Below, one piece after another: positions 16,320 to 30,043 of a stretch of 47,922 nt of DNA; position 1 is the first letter of the stretch, and each line of letters opens with the position of its first letter. The notes beneath the pieces are model-generated. The model saw only the letters and a program-made list of their open reading frames with translations, was not told the origin of the DNA and did no database searches. The stretch comes from Candidatus Fermentibacterota bacterium. GTDB lineage: Bacteria > JAFGKV01. Location: NCBI GenBank assembly GCA_016928395.1, contig JAFGKV010000004.1, forward strand, positions 1-47,922. The letters are read 5' to 3'. Position numbers and translations under genes: made by a program.

Positions 16320-16789
16320 CACAGGGACCTCCCCTCTCGCCGACACGGGGGATCGCCGGGCGATCAGGTCCGACAAGGCTGTGCCAGCACGCCGAGGAAA
16401 CACCATCTCCCGGATCCCGTGAATATGGCGATCCCTTGGGGTCTACGCCACCACATCATGGCATGCGAAGGGGATGGCTGTCCGCCTGCATCCTTGGCGC
16501 CACGATAGTCTGGTATGCGGGTTCTCCGGGTTCTGAGGTCTCCCGCTGAGGGGGCCGGGGTAGAGGGAACGCCCACTATCCCCGCCGAAGGAGAGACCCG
16601 ATGACACAGCCCGGAGCGGGAACGGTTGAGCGGCCAGACGGCCCCAGTCGCAGATTCGGTCATCGCGAGAACCCGCCCGCGAAACGGGGCGGGTTATCCT
16701 GGAATCGACCTGCAGGCCACATGGGGCCTCCCCAAAAGCAAACGGCCGGCTCCGTGCAAGGGGGCGATGCACGTGAATGAGTCGGCCGT
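16320..16789. other. Structured intergenic region, possible non-coding RNA
   Basis: No convincing protein gene lies here, but it is rich in complementary segments. Helices visible on either strand: 16537-16542 with 16593-16598 (GGTCTC/GAGACC), enclosing a strong hairpin 16556-16584 (CGGGGTAG-A-GGG over loop AACG, one bulged T). A 7-bp pairing CGATGAC/GTCATCG spans about 16600-16665. A perfect 9-bp hairpin lies at 16670-16695. A nested hairpin occupies 16742-16789 (ACGGCCG/CGGCCGT outside CGTGC/GCACG). I could not match this to tmRNA, RNase P, SRP, 6S or a known riboswitch. A 59-codon frame from an ATG at 16601 with GGAG upstream exists but is Pro/Gly/Arg-rich and unconvincing. Confidence 0.4.
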
Positions 16790-16828
16790 AAGCAGAACAA
16801 TGGGCATCGCTTGTCGGGCGCGATGCCC
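16790..16828 (-). terminator. Intrinsic terminator of the initiator tRNA gene
   Basis: Five bases after the encoded CCA end of the tRNA, the minus strand has a perfect 9-bp stem (GGGCATCGC at 16828-16820 with GCGATGCCC at 16810-16802). A 9-nt loop separates the arms, and a T-rich tail (ATTGTTCTGCTT) follows. Position, stem and tail all fit Rho-independent termination of a single-gene tRNA transcript. Confidence 0.75.
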
Positions 16829-16833
16829 GCATC

Positions 16834-16909
<76 letters not shown>

Positions 16910-16927
16910 ATTCGGTAACGATCCATA

Positions 16928-21071
<4,144 letters not shown>

Positions 21072-21095
21072 GCCGTGTCCTTTCAGTGCGTGATG

Positions 21096-23310
<2,215 letters not shown>

Positions 23311-23313
23311 GCT

Positions 23314-24357
23314 TCATCTCCCAATGTCCATAACGGCCAGAGCGTCGGGCCATCCGCTTTCCCGTCGCGCGCTACTGGCGACCACTTGGCCCGCCTCCAT
23401 GAAATGGCGGACCACTTCCCCGCTGCGCCTGGCATCCAGCTCCAATGCCAGGTCATCAACCAGGCAGAGCGGCGGCTCTCGCATGAGCCTGGCTTGCGCG
23501 ATTTTCAGGGCGAAGGCAACGCTACGCTTCTCGCCGCGGGAGGCAAAGGCCTTGGCAGGCATTCCGCCCAGCGTCACCTCAAGCCCCGCCCGATGAGGGC
23601 CCCATAGGGAATGCCCCCGCGCCACCTCCCGTCGCAGCATTCCCCTGAGGCCCTCTATCGAATCGCCACGGATGCCCGGCTGATACGCGAGGCGTACGGC
23701 CGTTCGGCATCCGGACACCTTCTCATAGATCTCCGGCACCAGCGACTCAACGGCCCGAACCAAATGTGTTCGGCGCTCCTCGATCTCCTTCCCCAGATCA
23801 AACAACTGAGCGGTCCACGGCTCCAGGTCATCCCGAACGCCGGTTCCACCATCATCTCGCCACCGGGCCAGCAGGGAATTGCGCTGCCGAAGCACCTGTG
23901 CGTATCGCACCAGCACCGACAGCAAGCCTCGTTCCTTCTGGCAGGCAAACAGATCTAGCCACCGGCGGGCATGAGCGGGGCTACCCTCTACCAAGAGAAT
24001 GTCCTCGCTGGTGGTAGTTACCACCGCCGTAGACTCGACGAGTTCGCCCAGCCTCGTCAGGGCCCGCCCGTCGACCAGCACCCGCTTGCCCGTGTCAGCC
24101 ACGCGGCACTCCACCCGATGAGGCGTGGCATTCCACACCACGTCGCCCACTGCTTCCATCAATGAAGCGCCATGCCTCACGAGTTGCTCATCGGGGACGC
24201 GCCTGAACGAGCGGCCGACCGCCACCACGTGAAGTCCCTCCAGCATCGATGTCTTGCCGACACCATTCGGACCCACGAGGAGGAGATGCCCGGGCAGGGC
24301 CAAATCCACAGCCCTGTGGACCCGGAAGTCCCGCAGCAGGAGGGAAGAAACCCGCAC
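23314..24357 (-). CDS. recF: RecF recombination and repair ATPase
   Basis: The 347-residue protein is of family length and acts in RecFOR loading of RecA at single-strand gaps. The N-terminus has LLLRDFRVHRAVDLALPGH and the Walker A GPNGVGKTSMLEGLHVVAVGR. A mid-region shows SEDILLVEGSPAHARRWLDL. The ABC signature region reads ASRGEKRSVAFALKIAQARL (family: LLSxGQqk), and Walker B reads LVDDLALELDARR. The signature is slightly divergent, with SRGE in place of the common SxGQ. It follows dnaN after 27 bp and precedes dciA by 3 bp, the classical order near an origin. Confidence 0.95.
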   Translation of the reverse strand: MRVSSLLLRDFRVHRAVDLALPGHLLLVGPNGVGKTSMLEGLHVVAVGRSFRRVPDEQLVRHGASLMEAVGDVVWNATPHRVECRVADTGKRVLVDGRALTRLGELVESTAVVTTTSEDILLVEGSPAHARRWLDLFACQKERGLLSVLVRYAQVLRQRNSLLARWRDDGGTGVRDDLEPWTAQLFDLGKEIEERRTHLVRAVESLVPEIYEKVSGCRTAVRLAYQPGIRGDSIEGLRGMLRREVARGHSLWGPHRAGLEVTLGGMPAKAFASRGEKRSVAFALKIAQARLMREPPLCLVDDLALELDARRSGEVVRHFMEAGQVVASSARRESGWPDALAVMDIGR

Positions 24358-24384
24358 GGGACGCCCGTCGGACTCGGCCCGTGC

Positions 24385-25494
24385 CTATTCGCTGAGCCGC
24401 AAGGGCATCAAAAGGCAGGTGTAGTTCTCGCCCTCCTCCTGGTGTTCCGCCACAACCAGCGCGGCCTTCAGCGGCGCATTCATCTTGAACACCACCTGCT
24501 CACCCGGGACATGGCCCAGGATGTCCAGAAGGTACTTCCCGTTGAACCCAATTTCGAAGGCCTCTCCCTCATAGGACACGTCAAGTTCTTCCGTCGACTC
24601 TCCGACTTCCGGGCACTCCGCGTGCAGCACCATCTTCCCCACGTCGATAACAAGCCGTATCTGGCTCGTGAGCGGCATGGCGAAGATCGTCGCTCGCCGC
24701 AACGCGGCCATGAGCGCCTCCCGGTTCACGAGCATCTCGAGGCGCGTCTCCTTGGGAATCACCGTCGTGTAGACTGGGTATGACACATCCAGCTCGCGCG
24801 TGTAGAGCGCCGCGTTGGGCAACTCAAAGCTCACGAAGCGCTCACCGAGACCGACAGTCACCTCCTCCGACGAAGCTGCCAAACGAACGACCTGATTCAG
24901 CGCCTTCGGCGGGAGGATGAACTTGCGCTCCAGCCGGGTCGGATTCTTCAGCTTGAGCTCCATCAAGGCCAGCCGCCGGCCATCCGTTGCCACCATGAGG
25001 GATGTCTCATCATGCAGTTCCCACAGCACGCTGTTCAACCCGGGCCGCGACTCTTCTCTGCCCGCGCAGAACACCGTGCCATCAACCAGACGGCTCAACG
25101 CCGGCGAGGGAAAGACCACCCGATCGGCGTGCTCCATGCTGGGAAAGACCGGAAAATCATCAGCACTCATGATGGGCATGACGAAGCGACTCCGACCGCA
25201 ACGCACCTCGGCCTTGCTGTCGCCCACGTCCAGCGTCATGTCTTCCCCTGGCAACTGACGGACTATGTCCGCTAATCGCCGGGCAGGCAACGCGGCTTTT
25301 CCCGATTGCAGCACGCTGCCATCCACCCGAAACCTTCCCGAAACATCCAGATCCGTGCTCCAGAACCAGATACCCTGCTCATCCGCAGTTACCAACGCGG
25401 AGCCAAGAATTGGAGAACTCGGATGCGCCGGTATGATGGCAGTGAGATCGCGTAGGCACGAACCCAACAGCGACGGTGAGAGCGTTACTTGCAT
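24385..25494 (-). CDS. dnaN: DNA polymerase III sliding clamp (beta subunit)
   Basis: The ATG at 25494, with AAGGAG 8 bp upstream, gives a 369-residue clamp; an upstream in-frame ATG at 25527 lies before that ribosome-binding site. Three repeated clamp domains are visible (DVSGRFRVDGSVLQSGKAAL..LADIVRQLP, DGTVFCAGREESRPGLNSVL, NGKYLLDILGHVPGEQVVFKM), and the C-terminus ends YTCLLMPLRLSE, matching the family's MPMRL end. It is the first gene of the recF-dciA-gyrB-gyrA block and is read leftward from the candidate origin at 27.5 kb, with a sigma70-type promoter about 93 bp upstream. dnaA, which usually precedes dnaN, is not present. Confidence 0.97.
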   Translation of the reverse strand: MQVTLSPSLLGSCLRDLTAIIPAHPSSPILGSALVTADEQGIWFWSTDLDVSGRFRVDGSVLQSGKAALPARRLADIVRQLPGEDMTLDVGDSKAEVRCGRSRFVMPIMSADDFPVFPSMEHADRVVFPSPALSRLVDGTVFCAGREESRPGLNSVLWELHDETSLMVATDGRRLALMELKLKNPTRLERKFILPPKALNQVVRLAASSEEVTVGLGERFVSFELPNAALYTRELDVSYPVYTTVIPKETRLEMLVNREALMAALRRATIFAMPLTSQIRLVIDVGKMVLHAECPEVGESTEELDVSYEGEAFEIGFNGKYLLDILGHVPGEQVVFKMNAPLKAALVVAEHQEEGENYTCLLMPLRLSE

Positions 25495-25586
25495 GGAGCG
25501 GTCTCCTTCATGGCCATGCGAGCCCACAAACGGTTACGAAACCAGCCACCCTGACGCCCGGCCAAGGTCTTACAGTCAAAGGCAGG

Positions 25587-25615
25587 AATATAGTCTCTGA
25601 CACCCTCCTCTTCAA
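25587..25615 (-). promoter_or_regulatory. Sigma70-type promoter of dnaN
   Basis: On the minus strand TTGAAG (25615-25610) and TATATT (25592-25587) stand 17 bp apart, close to the TTGACA/TATAAT consensus. Transcription would start near 25580, leaving a leader of about 85 nt before the dnaN ATG at 25494. This is the best-looking promoter I found in the window. Confidence 0.7.
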
Positions 25616-25739
25616 CCTTTCCTGCGTCGATCCCGGCCGTGTCCCACGGTTGCCCGACCCGTCCTGGAGGGCTGGAACATGGAATGAATCAAGAATGGAA
25701 TGACGGAAGGATGGGTATGGAGACGGCGGGGACGGTACA

Positions 25740-25757
25740 CCGTGCACGCGTGCACGG
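25740..25757. repeat. 18-bp perfect palindrome downstream of the glycosyltransferase gene
   Basis: CCGTGCACG is followed directly by its reverse complement CGTGCACGG. It lies 10 bp beyond the glycosyltransferase stop and about 125 bp upstream of the dnaN -35 element. With no loop it is more like a dimeric protein-binding site than a hairpin terminator; no T-run follows on either strand. Confidence 0.6.
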
Positions 25758-25767
25758 GAGAACCTAC

Positions 25768-26679
25768 TCATTGACTCTGATCTGTCCGCCGGCGAGGAAG
25801 GGCCGCAATGCCGCGCACCAGCGCACGAATCAAATGCCATTGACCTCTCACGGCCCATCCTCCCACGTACAATGCCGCGCCCATCCCTGCGCAAAAGGGG
25901 ATAGTGAGCCAGTGATACCATGATGCCCACCGGCGAAAGAATATCCACTGATTCCGGAATCGAAGCGTTACCTTCAGAGGCGTTGTTCCGCCGCCGCTGA
26001 AGGATGACACCCGATGCCACACGGTGGCGGCCGGTTCGTACACCAGCCGGCACCCGGCCCGTCGCGCACGCTGACAGAAATCGGTGTCTTCGAAGTAACT
26101 CGGAAAGTATGCATCGTCGAAGAGACCGATCCTCATCAGCAGGCCCGTGTCGATGAGAACCGCGCACGCGGTGAGATAGTCAACTTCACAGATGTCGTCA
26201 TATTGGCCTCGGTCCTTCTCTCTGATGCCGCGATGGGCAACGTCGCCGCACCACCACCGGATGACTCCGCCGGCAGACCAGAGAAGACTCGGATCGTGAT
26301 AATAAAATATCTTTGGTCCCACCATACCCGCACGATCGCTGACGGCCCTGGCCACTAGGCGTTCCACGCAGCCCTCTGCGGCGATCGCGTCATAGTTGAA
26401 CAAGAAAACGAACTCATCACCTCTCTCCATGGCGATTTTCATGCCAATGTTGTTTCCACCGCCAAAGCCGAGGTTGCGGCCGTTCTCGACAACCTGCACT
26501 CCCGGGAACTGCTCCCTGATCAGGGCAACGCTTTCGTCTGTCGAACCGTTGTCAACAACGATCATGTAGAGGTTCTCGTAGGTCTGGGACTGCAGGGAGC
26601 GGATGGCCTCACCGATGTAATCCTTCCCATTCAGATTAACCACCACCACACATACCCTTGGCTTGTCCGGCAGGCCCAT
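25768..26679 (-). CDS. Family 2 glycosyltransferase (rhamnosyltransferase/WbbL-like)
   Basis: The 303-residue protein (ATG at 26679 preceded by AAGGA at 7 bp; a weaker ATG lies at 26700) begins with VCVVVVNLNGKDYIGEAIRS and IVVDNGSTDESVALI, the GT-A nucleotide-sugar-binding start. The metal-binding acidic motif is FLFNYDAI, and later come YFPSYFEDTDFCQRARRAG and a TVWHRVSSF segment typical of rhamnosyltransferase-type enzymes. The C-terminus has one or two hydrophobic segments (LTIPFCAGMGAALYVGGWAV). It would add a sugar to a cell-surface glycan; donor and acceptor are unknown. It is divergent from nth and unrelated to the replication genes it interrupts. Confidence 0.88.
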   Translation of the reverse strand: MGLPDKPRVCVVVVNLNGKDYIGEAIRSLQSQTYENLYMIVVDNGSTDESVALIREQFPGVQVVENGRNLGFGGGNNIGMKIAMERGDEFVFLFNYDAIAAEGCVERLVARAVSDRAGMVGPKIFYYHDPSLLWSAGGVIRWWCGDVAHRGIREKDRGQYDDICEVDYLTACAVLIDTGLLMRIGLFDDAYFPSYFEDTDFCQRARRAGCRLVYEPAATVWHRVSSFSGGGTTPLKVTLRFRNQWIFFRRWASWYHWLTIPFCAGMGAALYVGGWAVRGQWHLIRALVRGIAALPRRRTDQSQ

Positions 26680-26801
26680 GGCGTGTTCCTTCCGTGTCAT
26701 TCTGTCACTCTCACCACCTTCACACCATCAGGTTAGGGATGAAACACCACTCGTCAAGCGCGCCCACACCTCATGAGTCCAATGCACCCGAGGCGGTGCC
26801 C

Positions 26802-27455
26802 ATGAGCGTCGAGGTCGTGGTGAAAGTTGTTTCCACGATCGCATCACAGGTCGCCGACCTTGACGATCCACTGGCCACGGATGACACCACCAATGGGGAT
26901 CCCTACCGGGTTCTGATCTCCTGTGTCCTGAGCCAGCGAACGAAGGAGGAGGTTACCAGCGTCGCATCCAAACGTCTCTTCGCCCGCGCCTCAACTCCTG
27001 AGGAGATGATCGGGCTCTCGATCGAAGAGATCGGCGCGTTGATCTACCCGGTTGGATTTTGGAGGACCAAGGCCCGTCATGTGCGCGATCTGAGTATACG
27101 AATCAGAACTGACCATAACGGCAGGGTTCCCTCAACCATTGAGGATCTGCTCTCTCTTCCCGGTGTGGGAAGAAAAACCGCCAATCTGGTGCTCTCTTCA
27201 GGTTTCGGCCTTCCTGCCATCTGTGTGGACACCCACGTTCATCGCATCATGAATCGCCTGGGCTTTGTCGAGACTTCGTCACCGAATGAGACCGAATCCG
27301 CCCTGCGCCGGACTCTCCCACGTTCACTCTGGCTCGACATCAACTACCTCCTCGTGCTTTTTGGACGAAACGTATGCACACCCCTGTCACCAAAATGCTC
27401 TCGGTGCGTGGTGAGAGAGTACTGTCATCAGGTTGGAGTACTTCGGTTTCGTTAG
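26802..27455 (+). CDS. nth: Endonuclease III (DNA glycosylase/AP lyase)
   Basis: A base-excision repair enzyme for oxidised pyrimidines. The helix-hairpin-helix LLSLPGVGRKTANLVLSS carries the catalytic Lys (K125) and VDTHVHRIMNRLG the catalytic Asp (D143), equivalent to K120 and D138 of E. coli. The C-terminal iron-sulfur cluster motif C-x6-C-x2-C-x5-C is complete (CTPLSPKCSRCVVREYC). The ATG at 26802 (GAGG 8 bp upstream) gives 217 residues, matching the family. In-frame ATGs at 26739 and 26658 would add unconserved tails. It reads toward the candidate origin and ends at its left border. Confidence 0.95.
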   Translation: MSVEVVVKVVSTIASQVADLDDPLATDDTTNGDPYRVLISCVLSQRTKEEVTSVASKRLFARASTPEEMIGLSIEEIGALIYPVGFWRTKARHVRDLSIRIRTDHNGRVPSTIEDLLSLPGVGRKTANLVLSSGFGLPAICVDTHVHRIMNRLGFVETSSPNETESALRRTLPRSLWLDINYLLVLFGRNVCTPLSPKCSRCVVREYCHQVGVLRFR

Positions 27456-27552
27456 ATTATTAATACTAGTAGTAGGCAGGATGGAACCTGTGAAGAACGC
27501 CTGAGGACTATGAATAGTAGAGAGTACTCTATTTCACAGCCTGTGAACAACA

Positions 27553-27561
27553 TGTGGATAA
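27553..27561 (-). promoter_or_regulatory. DnaA box (perfect, TTATCCACA)
   Basis: The minus strand matches the consensus TTATNCACA without mismatch. It lies 2 bp from a one-mismatch box (27542-27550) in the same orientation and faces the perfect box at 27588-27596. Confidence 0.85.
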
Positions 27562-27587
27562 CACCGTTTGGGACGAAGGTAGGGCGG

Positions 27588-27596
27588 TTATCCACA
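27588..27596 (+). promoter_or_regulatory. DnaA box (perfect, TTATCCACA)
   Basis: The plus strand matches the consensus TTATNCACA without mismatch. It is inverted relative to the box at 27553-27561, with 26 bp between them. Confidence 0.85.
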
Positions 27597-27666
27597 GGCG
27601 ATCAACAGGGTAGTGTTCATACGTACGCACGAGCGCGCAGTGACACGAACATGAAGCCTCGAACAC

Positions 27667-28491
27667 TTATGAAAGCAGTGCCCGCGCATGCCGTATTCGG
27701 CGCTCGACCAGAGTTTGGGGACGCAGGCTTTTCAATACCTTGATGGCACGCTCGACGCAGTCGCGAGCGTGAGCCGTGTCGCCGGAGGATCTGTGGATCC
27801 GAGCGAGAAGCAGTAAGTCATCCACGATGGCGGGCTTTGCACCCGTGAGACGGTCAACGGCCAGTACGCGTTCACCATAGATACGGGCCTTCGTATGGAG
27901 GCCGCGCACGGAGTTCATCCATGCCAGAAGGAAACGGTGTTCCTGATCCACCTCTGCCCGGGCCGCCCGGGGAATATTCCGCGGACGGCGTAGGTAGTGC
28001 CCGGAAGCGGCAACGTCGCCCGAGACCAAGGCCGCTCGCGCCTCCATGAAACGAAGGCGGCAGCGGAATAGCGTGCTCTTGCACATTCGTCTCAAGGTCT
28101 GAGCAGCGGGGGCGGGTTCGCTGCCAGTGGTCAGCGCGATTCCCCAGAGGAGGATGTGACCATCGGCTTCCAGACAGGCAAAGCCGGCGTCCTTGGCCAC
28201 AGAGGTGCCGTATTCCGCCGCTGCCCGGGCGGAATCGTTGTATGCCAGCCAGCGGTACATCCCCGCGCGGGCCAGAATGGCCTCGATCCTGGTCTCCTGA
28301 TCGTCGAATCCGGTGGCCTCGTGTTCTGCCTGGCGCGCAAGATCCAAGGCCAGCCCTATGTCACCCTTGGCAAATGATGTGTGGGCAGATCCCAAGAGTC
28401 TGCGCGGGCGCGCAGACGGTGATGCGGGTGAAGGCAGTATTGCGGCGCACGAAACAACGAGGCAGAGGCCAAGTATAGCCAGCGCTTTCAC
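27667..28491 (-). CDS. TPR-like putative lipoprotein at the end of the Mla/MCE operon
   Basis: The GTG at 28491, with GGAGG 8 bp upstream and a 4-bp overlap (GTGA) with the mlaD-like stop, gives a 274-residue protein. It begins with a hydrophobic stretch ending in a lipobox-like VVSC (C15), so it is probably lipid-anchored in the periplasm. The rest is alpha-helical with degenerate tetratricopeptide-like units (SFAKGDIGLALDLARQAEHE, SGDTAHARDCVERAIKVLKS). No specific family is recognised. Co-translation with mlaE-mlaF-mlaD suggests an accessory role in the lipid-transport complex, in the position where mlaC or mlaB would sit in other operons, but there is no sequence similarity to either. Its end borders the candidate origin. 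Confidence 0.75.
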   Translation of the reverse strand: MKALAILGLCLVVSCAAILPSPASPSARPRRLLGSAHTSFAKGDIGLALDLARQAEHEATGFDDQETRIEAILARAGMYRWLAYNDSARAAAEYGTSVAKDAGFACLEADGHILLWGIALTTGSEPAPAAQTLRRMCKSTLFRCRLRFMEARAALVSGDVAASGHYLRRPRNIPRAARAEVDQEHRFLLAWMNSVRGLHTKARIYGERVLAVDRLTGAKPAIVDDLLLLARIHRSSGDTAHARDCVERAIKVLKSLRPQTLVERRIRHARALLS

Positions 28492-29387
28492 GGATTCATC
28501 CTCCCCAGGCCCGGCGCACCCAGGGGTTGCTCGGCCCTGCCTCCCAGGATCCAACTCGCGCGGGTCTGCTCCAAGGTCAATCGGAGCTCCTGTAGAAGGG
28601 GGACAAGTTCGGGTGTGGTCTCTGCCGCGGAGTTGGCTGCCTGCGCCAAGGACCGGAGTAGGGTATCTGACGTGGCGGCCATCGCATTCAGGCGGCAGAG
28701 GAGCTCCGCGAGTTCCTCCGCGGCCGTCTGTGCCGCGATTAGGGTGGAATCAACATGGATGCGGAGCGGCCCATCGGCGGCCAAAGAGGTAAGCAGACCT
28801 TCCGGTGCAGCCGTCATGTCAAGGAGGGAAGCCGTGGACCGGAGTATCCGGCGGAAGGCGCTGTCAGGATGCGCCAGGGTGGCCGTCAGTGGCACCATTT
28901 CCGCGGCGATGGTATGCAGCAGTGCCGCGATGGAGTCGGCCCTGTCGAGGATAGGTTGCGCCGAGGCCGTCAACCGCGCCAGGCCGCCTCCCGTCACAGC
29001 GGGAATCGTATCGCCGTCGGCGACCCGCTCGCCACTGCCTGAAGGTATGAGCACGATCCTACCGGCGCCGATGAGCAGGGGAGGCTCGGCCCGAGCACAC
29101 GTGCCTCGCTTCAGGTGAGCCAGGGAGCGTCGTTCTACCTTGAGGGCGGCGGCGATACGAAGTTTGTCGGTGAGGACAAACCGATCGATCTCGCCGACCG
29201 TGAGCCCCGCCAGGGTCACCGGATCGCCGACCCGAAGGTGCTCGGCGCTGTCGAGCATGGTCCACAGGGTGGCGCGAGGGATGAGCCAGCCCTGACGCAC
29301 GCCCAGGCCGACGATGGCCGCCACGGCCATAATGCCCGCACCCAAGACGAAAAGCCCCACGACCTTGACAAAAGGCGTTTCTCTCAT
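28488..29387 (-). CDS. mlaD: MCE-domain protein (MlaD-like lipid transport subunit)
   Basis: The 299-residue protein has one N-terminal membrane helix (FVKVVGLFVLGAGIMAVAAIVGLG) and then an MCE domain (about residues 38-115; HLRVGDPVTLAGLTVGEID and LLIGAGRIVLIPSG). A long helical C-terminal region follows (about 130-280). MCE proteins form periplasmic hexameric rings that pass lipids between inner and outer membranes, working with an MlaE/MlaF ABC transporter. It is encoded immediately after those two genes and overlaps the ATPase gene by 4 bp. The longer C-terminus than E. coli MlaD (about 183 residues) resembles the helical extensions of MCE proteins with tunnels. Confidence 0.88.
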   Translation of the reverse strand: MRETPFVKVVGLFVLGAGIMAVAAIVGLGVRQGWLIPRATLWTMLDSAEHLRVGDPVTLAGLTVGEIDRFVLTDKLRIAAALKVERRSLAHLKRGTCARAEPPLLIGAGRIVLIPSGSGERVADGDTIPAVTGGGLARLTASAQPILDRADSIAALLHTIAAEMVPLTATLAHPDSAFRRILRSTASLLDMTAAPEGLLTSLAADGPLRIHVDSTLIAAQTAAEELAELLCRLNAMAATSDTLLRSLAQAANSAAETTPELVPLLQELRLTLEQTRASWILGGRAEQPLGAPGLGRMNP

Positions 29388-30043
29388 GGCTCCTCCATAC
29401 GGCCTTGGCGCAGCAGTCGAACCGACTCAGCCACGATACCGGCGATGGTCTCCGAGGAAGTCGCACTGACCATGGCCAGGCCGCGGCTACGGAGGTCGCG
29501 CAGAAGGCTCAACACCCGCTGTGAGCACTCAACGTCGACCACTACCACTGGGTTGTCAAAGAGAAGGACGTGTGGCTCCAGGATCAAGGCACGGGCCAAG
29601 GCGACCAACTCGGCCTCACCGGGGGCCAAAGCGGCGGGGCGCGCAAGGGGTTGGGTCACGCCCAAAGCGTCAAGCAGGGCGTATGCCCGCGACCGCGCGT
29701 CGTCCGCGGGAACATGACCGTGATACAGGAGGGGGAGTTGCACATTGTCCAGCACCGTCATGTTGCTCCGCAGGCCAAGATTCTGTGAGATGTAGCCGAT
29801 TCCCGCGGGCCACGGCACGGCCAAGGGCGCATACGACCTCACGGGTTTCCCTCGGAAAAGGACCGTGCCGCTGCTGGGGCGGATCAGGCCCGCCAGCACT
29901 CGTACCAGCGTGCTCTTGCCCGAATTGGATCCGCCCACCACGGCGAGGCTGTCTCCCGGGCGCAGGGTGAGACTTGCCCGGTCCAGCACCATCATGCCGT
30001 CGAATGACACGCGCACATCGCGGGCCGAGAGTATCGGTTCCAT
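29384..30043 (-). CDS. mlaF: MlaF-like ABC ATPase with degenerate catalytic motifs
   Basis: The 219-residue protein has ABC ATPase organisation: Walker A GGSNSGKST (37-45), Q-loop region GYISQNLG, and a hydrophobic Walker B strand HVLLFDN. Several catalytic elements are lost. The Walker B glutamate is Asn (N164, LLFDNPVV; family FDEP). The signature LSGGx is replaced by LAPGE (139-143). The D-loop GLD is replaced by VVVD, and the switch His is missing (MVSATSSET; family VSHD). By family knowledge Glu-to-Asn/Gln at this position blocks or slows hydrolysis. It sits between the mlaE and mlaD genes (1-bp and 4-bp overlaps), so it is the ATPase of this transporter unless a second one substitutes. 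Confidence 0.88.
   Translation of the reverse strand: MEPILSARDVRVSFDGMMVLDRASLTLRPGDSLAVVGGSNSGKSTLVRVLAGLIRPSSGTVLFRGKPVRSYAPLAVPWPAGIGYISQNLGLRSNMTVLDNVQLPLLYHGHVPADDARSRAYALLDALGVTQPLARPAALAPGEAELVALARALILEPHVLLFDNPVVVVDVECSQRVLSLLRDLRSRGLAMVSATSSETIAGIVAESVRLLRQGRMEEP

Larger units (their letters stand above)
27456..27666. other. oriC: Candidate chromosomal replication origin (oriC)
   Basis: This 211-bp non-coding segment contains four DnaA-box-like 9-mers. Two are perfect: TGTGGATAA (27553-27561) and TTATCCACA (27588-27596). Two have one mismatch: TGTGAAGAA (27489-27497) and TGTGAACAA (27542-27550). At its left edge is an AT-rich stretch (about 27449-27470, TTAGATTATTAATACTAG) running into TAGTAGTAG (27468-27476), with another TAGTAG at 27515-27520. 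These resemble the unwinding element and DnaA-trio repeats of characterised origins. A 10-bp palindrome AGAGTACTCT lies at 27521-27530. dnaN, recF and gyrase genes lie 2 kb to the left and are read away from it. Not proven: no replication data, and no dnaA beside it. Confidence 0.8.

Noticed and set aside
16601-16780. 59-codon plus-strand frame with GGAG upstream
   Set aside because: Composition is Pro/Gly/Arg-rich, no pattern is recognised, and it lies on the pairing segments of the structured intergenic block, so coding is less likely than RNA structure.
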